A DNA stretch of 64,000 nt from Strongylocentrotus droebachiensis (Eukaryota; Echinodermata; Echinoidea; Camarodonta; Strongylocentrotidae), in the NCBI GenBank assembly GCA_035222895.1, contig JAVYIG010002357.1:62001-126000 (forward strand), read 5' to 3'. Below are positions 37,272-48,310 of this stretch, in pieces (positions within the stretch are counted from its first letter, which is position 1; each line of letters starts with the position of its first letter). The translations under genes and the position numbers were made by a program. The notes under the pieces were generated by a model. It was given only the letters and a program-made list of their open reading frames with translations, was not told where the DNA came from and searched no databases.

Positions 37272-37362
37272 CAATCTCTCTCTGGTGGCTACGATGATAA
37301 CTTGCGACGCAAAGAAGAATCCAAGAGCAGAAATGGTGATGAAAAATGACGGCGAAAGATGG
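37272..37362 (-). CDS. Possible internal exon encoding a membrane segment
   Basis: Read on the minus strand, a pyrimidine-rich tract and GTCACAG acceptor precede CCATCTTTCG, and the frame gives FFITISALGFFFASQVIIVA followed by TRERL. That is a convincing hydrophobic segment with a charged, inside-type edge. A donor-like TTG|GTAGCG follows; the frame itself stays open to near 37200. The composition resembles a transmembrane helix of a receptor or transporter, but I cannot name a family. Local GC and CpG are raised. With no neighbouring exon identified, this is a hypothesis. Confidence 0.25.
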
Positions 37363-38008
37363 CTGTGACTCCCACAGGACAGATCCGGAGCAATTTAGAA
37401 AAAGAGCAATTTGTTGTTAGAACTAAACGAGAATATGAATTGATGGGACTATTGTTGAAGATGGCTTGGTTTACCAGCTCAACTGTCTTGGTTATATGTA
37501 AGATGAGAAGATACTTATCATTAACAATATATATGGTTAAAAATGTTATTCCTGGCCTAAGAAATTCAAAGTAAGTCACTTCGCTCCAATAATAATAAAT
37601 AAGTATTCTCGTTCTCTAAAACAAAATTCCAGAACATTTATAATGTTGCCAAAGACATGAAGTGTCTGTTTCCATACAACTGATGCTCTCAGGTGACTAA
37701 TGAAAAGAGATGTTAGTGAGGATAATAGTCCTCGTGGGAACTCATAGATCACAGGATTTCCTGGTCCAAACTAATAAACAACTCTTTTAAGCAACAGACA
37801 AAAGTATTGCAAACAACCCTGATCATCCATGTTTATAGGCAGAGCAAATCAAGGCAATTTTTAAAACTTGCCACAGAAGGGCAACTAATTCTATACTGTA
37901 TACTCACAACTTTACTGTCCAATTTCTCAAAGAAATATTAAAATGCTTTTATAAATACAAGAATAGGGTGAAATGTGAATGTTGCTAAACTTTGTCAAAC
38001 CTCAGAGT
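37363..38008. other. AT-rich stretch without recognisable gene
   Basis: A 71-codon plus-strand frame (37359-37574) is unassigned. Nothing else is seen. Confidence 0.4.
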
Positions 38009-38010
38009 TA

Positions 38011-38339
38011 TGCTATGGTCACATTACCCAAAAGTAGCCTGCTCGGCGGCCGAGCGGCGCGTTTTTAACTAATTCTGCCCGGCGGCTGCCCGGCCACCGA
38101 GCATCGGCCGCCCAGGCACCGCTCGTTTTTAGGGCATCGCTCGGTCGCCGCTGAAGTTTTAGCGCGGAGTTAAAATTTGGGCGGCGCCTGCTCACTTTTC
38201 ACTCACCGCCCAAAATACGCTCGGTGCCTGGGCAATCGCCGCCCGGGCACCGACCGTATCGCTGGGCGATGCCTAATTCCAACAGCGACCGAACAGGCTA
38301 CTGATCGGTCGGTCGCTGCTCTGATTTGTGACCATAGCT
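38011..38339. mobile_element. GC-rich MITE with GCTATGGTCACA ends (about 329 bp)
   Basis: The left end TGCTATGGTCACA and the inverse complement of the right end AGCTATGGTCACA match at 12 of 13 bases, with TA on both sides (38009-38010 and 38340-38341). TTA flanks are the alternative. The interior is extremely GC-rich for this genome and packed with inverted GGCGGCC/CGGCCGC and CGGTCGCCG-type blocks, predicting strong secondary structure. There is no coding capacity. Superfamily is unclear. Confidence 0.75.
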
Positions 38340-38341
38340 TA

Positions 38342-39729
38342 AGATAAGCAGGTGAATTTGTTAGCATCCTGCAAGCCCCTGTATCATCCGTTTGGAGTGA
38401 GGTTTTTAATTCATCTAATTAAACAAAAATTTAAACCCACTTCTGGCTCTGAACATACGGCACGATAGAAGTATTTAGTGATGGTGATCACTTGAAGATA
38501 AATTGAATACGGGAAAGTGTAGTTTGTACACCAATGCAACAAATCATTCAATGAAAAACAGGTCTAACCAACAAGCGATGCAATAAAAGAGAAGGGACAG
38601 AAGAGTAATACAGATGTCTAAAGAACACTTTTACAGCTATTAATCAAAGGGACTAAAAAGAATATCCCCATGAGTACAGTTCTTTTAGGCTATGTCTTTT
38701 ATTTCAAATGGCCTTCACAAACTGCACAACACATTATACACTGCCTTATTACTAATGCTAAGCAGATTCGCCCATTGTCTGACCTTCTGTTGTAAACAGA
38801 TTTCATTAGATAATAAATGGTCTCTCCTTTAAAATTATGAAGACCTGTAGAAGATATCAGGAATTATTCAAAGTATCCTCTTTTCTGCCCACTTATGAAA
38901 GAAGTATATGACAAAATAAAGGATTTACCCGTAATCCCGTATACACAAATTGCAATATTTACAAGAGCCCATTATCTTGCTAATCTCGTACAGATTTGAT
39001 AGGCAAACATGTGATTGTCATCATGCCTGGACTGGACCAAGATTATCAACCATCATCTTGTTTGGATGATGAAGATGATCGCAAGCCCTTGAAAGAAGGC
39101 TTCATGAGATTCCTTGATAAAATGGATAACATCACATGAACACCAAGGTATACCCTTGTTATACTCTTATACCAAGAATAAGATTTCATGAATTACTACA
39201 ACGGACATTTATGGCTTCGAATTCAGACGCATCTCAACTAAACGAAGCCTGTGAAATGATGGTAATTTGTGTAGGTATCAGAGACACTACTTGCTATACA
39301 TAGTAGCATCCCTTTTGGATACCTTGTCAAATATCAATGGTATTATGTAGATCAACATACACTGCAGGCAATCTCCATCGCATCAAAATGGGAAAATATC
39401 TAATGACTTGCAACGAGGACAATTTAGTTTATCCTCCATCTAATTTTCAGATCATCCCTTTCAAATGAAGTGCGAAGTGATTCTGGGTGTAAGGATTTCT
39501 TCCATAATCTGTATGAAGAGGGTGATATAAGCTCTTCAATTTGATTTCAGAATAATACTGAGTAGAAGACTGAATGGAATACAATGGTGACATATAACAC
39601 TACAGCATCATATAAAGGTAGACATACTGTAAAACCACAGTTTTTTTCCACTTTAAACTTTTGCATAATCAATGACGAACCTTGCAAAAGTTAATGGGTT
39701 TAGATCTGGATTTGAGATCACAATCACAA
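38342..39729. other. AT-rich stretch without recognisable gene
   Basis: No long open frame and no element end is recognised. Confidence 0.5.
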
Positions 39730-40025
39730 TAGGCCTGTCTTCATCAGCTTGAGTTTGCCAAATAGCCCGCTATTCTGATTCTGATTCGGGAAATTAGCCC
39801 AAAGTTACAAGTTGCATCATCAGCTCGAAACTCGAGCTAGAGATATTTTGCTCAGTGCTTGTGAGTCTTTGGGCTGGTGAAGACAGACCGGACAAATAGC
39901 AGGCAATTTTGCAAACTAGCCCAAGATATCTTGGGTAAATTATTTGCGTCTTCACCTGCCAAATAGCCAATTTCGTGATGGGGCTAATTTTCAGAATCAG
40001 AAATGTGGCAAACTAGAGCCGATGT
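39730..40025. mobile_element. MITE with TAGGCCTGT ends, copy 2 (rearranged)
   Basis: The left end TAGGCCTGTCTTCATCAG matches the copy at 15631-15900. An inverted internal end (GGCTGGTGAAGACAGACC, about 39874-39891) and the shared ATAGC-GG-ATTTTGCAA segment follow. The expected right terminus is not intact: only CAAACTAGAGCCGATG survives near 40010-40025. An AGCCC-type segment is repeated around 39780-39930. It is probably a degenerate or internally rearranged copy. Confidence 0.55.
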
Positions 40026-40404
40026 TTTTTGGTTGCAGTGTAAATGCAGCAAATGGAAACATTCCCTGACATGTCATTCACAAAGCTAGACAGCTTGACA
40101 ACACATGAGGAAAATAGAACAGGGTTACTGTTGTGAAAACAAAGTCATGCCTTTTGTTGGCACATGGTAGGAATGATTTACTTCGAAGCGAAGGACAAAC
40201 AACGTGCTTTCCAGTCCACAATAAAATATTTTTTCGGTCTGGACTTTCACTTGTAAAAATCTACGTTCGCATATACATTTTATGTTCAAGTTTGTGTGTT
40301 TTCACTATCCATCATAACATTAGACTTGATAAATTTTTACTTTATAATTCTGATTCAGTACAAGATTTTGAGAAATAAGGATGACCCCAAGTATACTGGA
40401 TTGA

Positions 40405-40419
40405 CCCCCCCCCCCCCCC

Positions 40420-40451
<32 letters not shown>
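40405..40451. repeat. poly(C)16 joined to poly(A)31
   Basis: Sixteen C followed immediately by thirty-one A. The A run could be a retroposon tail, but no retroposon body is recognised upstream. Confidence 0.95.
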
Positions 40452-40455
<4 letters not shown>

Positions 40456-42436
40456 CAGTTCAATGATTACACATTTTTACAAAAAGCAACTAAAATTGTT
40501 TTCCAAACTCAAGATATTGTACCTTGAGAAAAAATGGGAGCGAATGCTTTGTTCATTTTGTCACTTCGCAAACATAAGTTAATTTCAGTAAAGCAGTGAT
40601 ATTTCCTACAATAAACTTTCAGTATAAGAATTTCAGTATCAAATGAATTGCAGAACATATAGCCACTTCCCAAATATGTTTTGGAATGAGCTAATCTGAA
40701 CTCTGCACCTTCCAGACCATTAGAAACCAGGTCCATTCTGCTAACAAGGCTACCCCCCTCATGTTTGAAATCCAAGTCAAGCGTAGCGCTGCTCGACCCT
40801 GCCTCATTTACTGCCGAAAGTGGCCTCCATCCGACTCTCTGCTTGGGGAATGAGGGCGATGATGCACAAGGCCTGGTAACTATTCTCAGGCGACTTGATG
40901 CGGAGTAATTAAAAAGTGTTAGCAGATATATCAGAGGTTCCCTATCATCAAATAAGTATATAGGCCTGCTTTGTTGCTGTTTATGTCTACTGGTAGGCTG
41001 TTATGTCTCACCAGCAGGGTGCATTCACATACCATAGGTTTTTTTGAAGCAAGAAACATAAAGCAAATTCACTCATTTGAAATATACTTTCTCAGTATGA
41101 AATTTATATATTTTTCAATATTTTAGTTGTTGGAGGGGGGGGGGGGGGGGCTTAAACAAACAAGATTTGTATCAACATATCTCTTGAAATTTCTTTTAGT
41201 GTCATTATAGGTTATAGGCCTACCTGATGGACCACAAGTAAGAATTGGCAAAAATGAAAATCGTTTAAATGATTTGATGACGTAAACATGCTTGGACAAA
41301 CTAATAACCAAGCCTGTAGTTTTACTTATGTACCAAGATTTGCTCCAAGTTTTGGGATACATCAACACTTTTCTTAAAAACACATACCAGTGTCACTGAG
41401 TTCAGAAATCTGTTAAAATCATTTGAAAAGTTCTTATTTTCAAAAAGGCACGAGTAGTAATAATACATTATCAATCATCAAGTTCAAAAGTCATAAAAAG
41501 CTCAGCATTTCTATGCTATTCTTGAAAGCAAAATATGACTTATTTTGATGTTGGACCCAGGCAAAAGATTGATGTATTAATAAATGTCAAAAGTGCTGCA
41601 GCTTCCAAAACTATTGCTACTATCAATGCTTCCTGTACCAGTAAATAAGCTATATCCCGATTGCTTTTAATCAGACCAAGTGCAAACTCTTTATATTTCT
41701 TAGAATTTAAACAATCATTCTGTGAGATCAATAAATGTTTATATATTTCATTTGATGATGATCTATCAAACACTTCTAAGTTAAGGATATCTAAAGAAGA
41801 AGTCTGATGAAAATGCTTGCTAAATGTTACACCATCTTTAAAAGCTATCTCAGCTTTACCAACCTAACAGACCTACATACAGGTCTCCAACTAATGAAGC
41901 ATAATCTAAAAAGAACTCTCATTAGGCCCTATGTATTTTTTAAAGAAAATAATAAGCTTTGGAACAAGACCAAATACCTGTGAACATTTTAATCTGTTAA
42001 ATAATATCTTATGAGATGTTACAAAATTCAAAAGAACTGTTCCAACCGCAAGTTCAGGTCCGACCCGGATCCCACGGATCCCACATTTTTGTTAAGCGTC
42101 TGGAGCCTGTCTGTCCACACATCATAAAACAACGAACAACTGTCAGTAAGGCCATGCAATAAGGTGATAGGTCTCTTCTCGCTCAAGATAACAACAAGTA
42201 TTTACTTCTGCACTTGGCAACCACAAATTGGCTGGCAGATCCATATTTACTGGCTGATATCATCACAATTTATGACTTTTGTTACTGATTCTATATCATT
42301 CATTCATTCGACTTGTTTTCCCATGGTGATTTATGCTCACCCCAAAAATAAGATTTTTCATTTTCAAAAACTATTGTCATACATGAGGACGAGACTCATG
42401 CATCACTAATTCACTATTGTACTGTTTTTGTGAAAC
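40452..42436. other. AT-rich stretch without recognisable gene
   Basis: Contains poly(G) at 41135-41150. Short frames are unassigned. Confidence 0.5.
41135..41150. repeat. poly(G) tract
   Basis: Sixteen consecutive G. Confidence 0.95.
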
Positions 42437-42439
42437 TGA

Positions 42440-43983
42440 GGGTGCGTTTAATCGACACTTTTTCACCCTAGAATCAAGGTTTCTAAAGACGTTTAGTTTA
42501 AAACGCAATGCGGTTCAAGCGATTTTTTCGTCGGTCGTAAAAATAAACGTGTTTGAAAACACAAACATGAAACGCTGAAAAAGATGCGTTTTGTATCATG
42601 ATTCAAAAGAATCACGGTCGCTAAAATTCGATTGAACGGACGGAGTTCTCAATCATGATTGTATGACGAAGCCTCTTCCGGTTTGGGAAAAACCGCGCGC
42701 CCGCTTTGCATGCAATTTGCGTTCACTATACCATCGTGGCCTGTCCGTTATGTTATTCATTGTTTTTTCCTTCTATCATTTTCTCTTTCTGTCTTTCCTT
42801 ATGTTATTCTTTGTTTCTTCCTTCTATTCTTATGTTATTCTTTGTTTTTTTTCCTTCTATCACCTTTTCTTATGTTATTCTTTGTTTTATCATTCTATCA
42901 TTTGCTCTTTCTGTCTTTCCTTATGTTATTCTTTGTTTTTTTTCCTTCTATCACCTTTTCTTATGTTATTCTTTGTTTTTATCATTCTATCATTTGCTCT
43001 TTCTGTCTTTCCTTATGTTATTCTTTGGTTTCTTCCTTCTATACTTATGTTATTCTTTGTTTTTTCCTTCTATCACCTTTTCTTATGTAATTCTTTGTTT
43101 TAAGCATTCTATCAATTTCTCTTTCTGTCTTTCCTTATGTTATTCTTTGTTTCTTCCCTTCTATCATCTTCTCTTATGGTATTCTTTGTTTTTATAATTC
43201 TATCACTTTCTCTTATGTTATTCTTTGTTTTAATTCATTCTGTTACTTTCTCTTTTCTATCTTTCCTTATGTTATTCTTTGATTCTTCCTTCTTTCACCT
43301 TCTCTTATGTTATTCTTTGTTTTAATCATTCTATCACTTTCTCTTTCTGTTCTTCCTTATGTCATTCTTTGTTCCTTCCTTTTTTCACATCTCTTTCTGT
43401 CTTTCCTTATGTTATTCTTTGTTTCTTCCTTCTATTTTTATGTTATTCTTTGTTTTTTCCTTCTATTACCTTCTCTTTTGTTATTCTTTGTTTCTTCCTT
43501 CTATTCTTATGTTATGCTTTGTTTTTTCCTTCTATCACCTTTTATGTAATTCTTTGTTTTAAGCATTCTATCACTCTCTCTTTCTGTCTTTCCTTATGTT
43601 ATTCTTCGATTCTTCCTTCTTTCACCTTCTCTTATGTTATTCTTTGTTTTAATCATTCTATCGACTTTATCTTTCTGTCTTTCCTTATGTTATTCTTTGT
43701 TTCTTCCTTCTATCACCTTCTCATTCTTTGTCTTATTATTGCGATCTATGCTCAAAACAGCAGTCGACAGTCGGCCGTAAACAATTCCAGAAAGCGCGCG
43801 CCGAAGTTCCTGGGCCATACTGCGCAGTGTGATGCGCAGTGGTTTGGCTCGCAATGAGCTAGAATCAGCGTTGATGAAAAATCGCTTGAACGCAAACCGC
43901 AGTGACCTTGCTTTTTGTAACGGCGTTTTGAATTGTGATTCATGTTTGTGATTCTAGCTTCGAAAATTCGATTGAACGCACCC
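42440..43983. mobile_element. 1544-bp PIF/Harbinger-like element carrying a minisatellite
   Basis: The left end GGGTGCGTTTAATCGA and the inverse of the right end GGGTGCGTTCAATCGA match at 15 of 16 bases. A second matched block CTAGAATCA lies about 28 bases in on both sides. A 3-bp TGA flanks both ends (42437-42439 and 43984-43986), compatible with the PIF/Harbinger target size. The centre is occupied by a ~1-kb tandem array. There is no transposase. The terminal 60 bases resemble those of 61432-61880 (CTAGAATCA, GGTTTCT, AAACG), suggesting one superfamily. Confidence 0.8.
42750..43735 (+). repeat. Pyrimidine-rich minisatellite (units about 38 and 52 bp)
   Basis: Tandem, imperfect units are built on TTATGTTATTCTTTGTTT and CCTTCTATCACCTTCTC, alternating between a short type and a longer type that adds TTTCTGTCTTTCC. 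There are some two dozen unit copies. Stops are rare on the plus strand, so overlapping frames of 143-192 codons stay open. The resulting hydrophobic peptides are a by-product of the T-rich repeat. Confidence 0.95.
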
Positions 43984-44045
43984 TGAGACTATTTCAAGAC
44001 AAATCAGAAAATTGCGTTAATCTTATTTTGTCAAAATGATATAAA

Positions 44046-44064
44046 CCCCCCCCCCCCCCCCCCC
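44046..44064. repeat. poly(C) tract
   Basis: Nineteen consecutive C. Confidence 0.95.
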
Positions 44065-44121
44065 ACTCATTTTAAATGGTTGACAACCAAAAGAATGTCA
44101 TCATTTTACCCATTTGCTAAT

Positions 44122-44135
44122 CCCCCCCCCCTCCT

Positions 44136-44173
<38 letters not shown>
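44122..44173. repeat. poly(C) then (CT)n
   Basis: Ten C followed by about 40 bases of CT repeat with one interruption. Confidence 0.95.
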
Positions 44174-46590
44174 ATTTCATTTATGAATATCTTAACTTAA
44201 GTGTGAACAATAAAATCCAGGGAATTTAAGCATTCCAAAACCACAATCTTCTCATTTTAATCATAAGCAAAAAATAACTTATAAAAATCTAAGTCAATTT
44301 AAAAAAAAATCAAGAAATTAAAAAAAATTGAGGTGAGCACTAATACCTGCTTCACTTCAAATATGTTCTTATATTTGAACAAATCACCACTATAGTACAT
44401 CACACAACAATCTACATTTCCACTTATATTCCAAAGTCCTAAGCAACAACAAAAAAATGGCAATATTTAATTTCTCCCCCATTTCTCCTCCGTTAGAGAA
44501 AGAGACCACAGCAGTGCAATCTTCCAGTTCAATTGATCACTACAAGAAGCTCAAATCAACGCTCTAGTCTGCAACTCTCTACTCCATTCCGTCCAAGACA
44601 ATGAAGATGGAGATTTTTTCAAGAATGATTAAGTTGTGGTTACAGGCACTTCAATTAAGACTCAAACCACATTGGAGGGAGAATATCCAAGAAATTAATG
44701 CAAAGCACTTTTCATACTACCATATGCCAAAGTCATTGTTACAAAACAACAATCATGCTTCCTTTCAAGAAAGCACTTTTTTACAATAGTTTTCTTTAAA
44801 TCAGTACCGTATTTCTTCATGAATTGGTACATCAGCATATTATTTTGTAATGGCATCTTAGATGCAAGTTTCCATTTTTAGCTTTGTACTTGAAACTACA
44901 AGCTACAATTGTCAGAGATTTGTTGCACAAGTTGTAGAAATAGTAATAACATTTTGAGTCTATATGATGCACAGTTGCACACAAGAAATAAAATAATTGC
45001 CGATCATGCCAGCATAATTGATATTTCTTTCAAAGAAAAATTTCATTCCAAAATCTTCCTAACAATCATTTTTCTTTCAAGTTTGTGTAAAAACTTGTTA
45101 TTTCATTTGTAGGAGTATCTCCTCAACACCAGTGTTTAATTTCTAGTTTTGTTCAATGAAACTACAAACTAATGACGTTTCTTGATACAAATCTCAAGTA
45201 AATTTCCTTTCGTGTGAATGCCCTTTAAATGTCACATTAGAGTGTGGATAAGTAACACTGAGATTTCTCTACTCCTTCTAATCTTTTAAAAAGAAAATAT
45301 AGTTCAAATCGCCACCAATAATCAAAGTTCGCAAGAAATTCAATTTGCACTAAATCCGTAGTTCAGTGACCACCTAGTGTATAGTGAATCAAGAGCATGG
45401 ATCTTGATCGCCATGGAAACCAGATTGCACTAGCCTTTATGTCTTTGTTATTTTCTACAGTAATCTAGAGGAGGATAAGGAAAGGGTAGCACTAATCGGG
45501 ACTCAGCACAACCCGGGGGATTACATTCGTTTAATGAGCAATACATCATGTATGACAGTTAAAGCCCAAGAAGTAATTATGTTAATTTTAGTCACGCCGA
45601 ATTGCTGGTGGGGTAAAAAAATCTTTCCTGCTGAAAAATGAACAGCATTTGGAGTGTATAAACACCAGTGACAATATTGATCAGTATGAATATTACCTTT
45701 TTCTTGTTCATAAGAGTTTCATTTAGGATTAATTTTTGTATGAGAGAAATTTTCTAGACAGGGGTTCTTTTTCTTTTTGCCAGACCTAGTTTTAAATTTT
45801 CAAGAGTAATATCACCTTTCCCCTCCCGTGTACTTTTTGCTGTAAATTATCTCACATGAAACAACTCTTTTGAAAAGACATCAATTGATTTTCCCTCACA
45901 AAGAGTGAACTGAAGGAAATATGGATTCGTAAAGGAATGGAATTCTTTATCTGTATCTGCAAAAATGGACACATAATCTTTTTAGCCCAAGAACAAGAAA
46001 ATCAATAGTTTTGTAGCATCTCCTCATAGCTGCAATAAAGGTCAACTTGCTCTCTGGCTGATACTGTCGCTTTATTTTGCCCAAGGAAATTTCCTCCAGA
46101 TATGGTGACCAGATTTTCAATTCAAACACACAAAATTTAAATGATTACTAAACTCACCGGTCAAGAATTGCTGAGAGAAGCTTCTGCCCATGGTATTTTG
46201 ATATGGGTGATTCCTAAGAATCTCAGGCATTCAATTGACAGTCAATGATGAGATACCGGTAATTGAAGTTTTAATCGGATAAATAACCGTAAACAGTTAT
46301 TTCCTCCTTCTTTCATCCAACACAAAACTTGCTAAACTGTTTGGGGGTATACATTCAACATTTACATGAGTAGACCTCAATACAGAATTAAATCCTCTTT
46401 CAATTGATCCTACCGATCAATAGCCAGTATCAATAGGTAGATATCTGCACTCACTAAGGTGATCATCAAAACACACTTTTCTTTCCCTGGACAAACCCCA
46501 ATGGATCAAGCTTTATGCCTGGTTCAATAAATCTATTGAAAACCCCCCGGCTAAGAAAGGGGGCAGGACCTGGAGCCCCTATACAGAGAA
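44174..46590. other. AT-rich stretch without recognisable gene
   Basis: No credible frame, element border or RNA gene is seen. Confidence 0.5.
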
Positions 46591-46638
46591 GGGAAAGGAG
46601 GATTAATTGTAAAAGGGAAAAGGGGATTAGTTGTGAAA
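46591..46638. repeat. Two 24-bp tandem units
   Basis: GGGAAAGGAGGATTAATTG and GGGAAAAGGGGATTAGTTG begin successive 24-base units differing at a few positions. Confidence 0.7.
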
Positions 46639-46685
46639 GGGATGAAGGTCAACCATAGATAATAGAGAGTCTTTGATGTCACTAA

Positions 46686-46713
46686 CCCCCTCCCCCCCCC
46701 CCCCACCCCCTCC
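46686..46713. repeat. C-rich tract
   Basis: Runs of five, thirteen and five C separated by single T or A. Confidence 0.9.
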
Positions 46714-47102
46714 CTAAAATCATAGGGTGTAGGGACAAAGAATGATATCATAGCATGATTTGAACAGCGGTTTTGTGACACTATTCATGTGACGGTAACA
46801 ATAGAGATCGATGATGATCGATCACATGACTCAGTATGGGGGTATGTTGCTGCTCAGGGTTATATAATATGGAGTTTCGTTTGAAGCAATAACCACCACA
46901 TAGCCATGAAAATGTCAATAGAATAAAAGTGAGGTAACCTCAGAAAACTGCATTGCTTTTAGATTAGTTGCTTAATACTTTAATAGAATACCACCTACAA
47001 CTATCTTTATCTTTTCTTCCAATCAGTTTTTCTTTTTAATCTGAAGACAAAACAAAATTTCAATATCTGTCTCCACTATTACAACAGTTATCTCCCCCCA
47101 AC

Positions 47103-47163
47103 TCTTCCTCTCTCTCTCTGTATCTCTCTCCACCTCTTTCTTTCCCCTCACTTATTATTTCAC

Positions 47164-47207
<44 letters not shown>

Positions 47208-47285
47208 TCTCTCCTTTTTCTTTGTATTTCACGCCACCTCTCTCTCTCTCGGTCTGTCTATCTGTCTTTCTTGCTTGATCTCTCT
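47103..47285. repeat. Long (CT)n region
   Basis: Several CT-repeat blocks, the longest about 47171-47213. Two copies of CACGCCA followed by CT repeat (about 47161 and 47231) show that part was duplicated. Confidence 0.9.
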
Positions 47286-47990
47286 CCCTCTCCTTCTTTC
47301 TACTCCACTTCATTCAATAAACAAGGACAGTTGCCTTTCTGATCCAATCATCCATGTACCTTAATGAATTAAATCAGACAGGTAGAAAAAGTTTCCCTTT
47401 CAACATAAAACTTTCTAATTCCGCACCAGGATTAGTCGTTTATCTTTATTCATTTATTTCACTTGTTATAGTATGGATTTTTTTGGTCGAAAGCCCAGTA
47501 GCTTTCAGACTGTTTAGTCTTGAAGGAGATAGAACCTTTCAAGTGGCCAAAAAGGAAAATCTAGGGGATACCGGAATGTGGCGAAGGCCTGTATATTGTA
47601 CTGTCTGAAGGATAATATACTTGGAACTAACTAATGCACATATGTAAAAGCTATTCCTTTGGTTTTGGATGGCCGGATATCCTTTTTTATAGCTGCTTTC
47701 CAAATATCTTATTTAAATGAATGAAGGAATTTTTAATGCTACAGATATTTCGATTTCGGATTTTCCGATAAGAGTCCAGATGAGTTATCATCAACTTTTT
47801 CACGACTTTCTTCAATTTCTGTTTGTTGACATTGCTCTTTAAAAGTACTCCCTGCAGTACAGGTCTCCTAATATCTTCATCATTATAGATATCTTGTAAC
47901 TTCTTGTTCCTCTCATGACATTTCCTTTCCTCTTTTCTGGCACACCCTTCAAAATGCTTCTGTGATTTTTATCTCCGGTATAAATTTGGG
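47286..47990. other. Unannotated stretch
   Basis: An 84-codon frame at 47354-47608 has a hydrophobic centre but no recognised family. No element ends are seen. Confidence 0.4.
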
Positions 47991-47996
47991 ATTCCT

Positions 47997-48295
47997 GTGT
48001 TCTTCCAAGTAGTCTTCATTCTTTTACTAAATATCTTTCAACCTTTCCTTCCCTCATTTTTTCTTCATCTTTTCCTTTTATTCCCTCCTTATTTTCCATC
48101 TCTCCTTCACCCTCTCATCCTCTTCCTCTTCCTCTCCTCTTGCTCTCCCAATCCTTATCCCTCCCTTACTCTTGTTCAACTGCCCTCTCCAGGATCCCTC
48201 TCTCCCTCTCTATTTCTAACTCTCCCCTGTGTCTCAAGTTTTCCCTTCTATGTCTCTTTTCCCTACTTTTCCTTCCCACTTTCTTCTGACCTAGC
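47997..48295. repeat. Polypyrimidine-rich region
   Basis: About 300 bases are dominated by C and T on the plus strand with few purines. The 108-codon open frame across it consists mostly of Ser, Pro, Leu and Phe and is compositional. Confidence 0.75.
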
Positions 48296-48310
48296 CTGTC
48301 AGAGAGTCCC

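Noticed and set aside
40405-40451. poly(A) run as a processed-gene tail
   Set aside because: No gene-like or retroposon-like sequence precedes it; the C run directly upstream suggests simple-sequence slippage.
42659-43857. Four overlapping open frames of 143-192 codons encoding hydrophobic, repetitive peptides
   Set aside because: They arise from a T-rich tandem repeat with few stops on the plus strand; open frames in several phases and the lack of any non-repetitive protein part argue against a gene.
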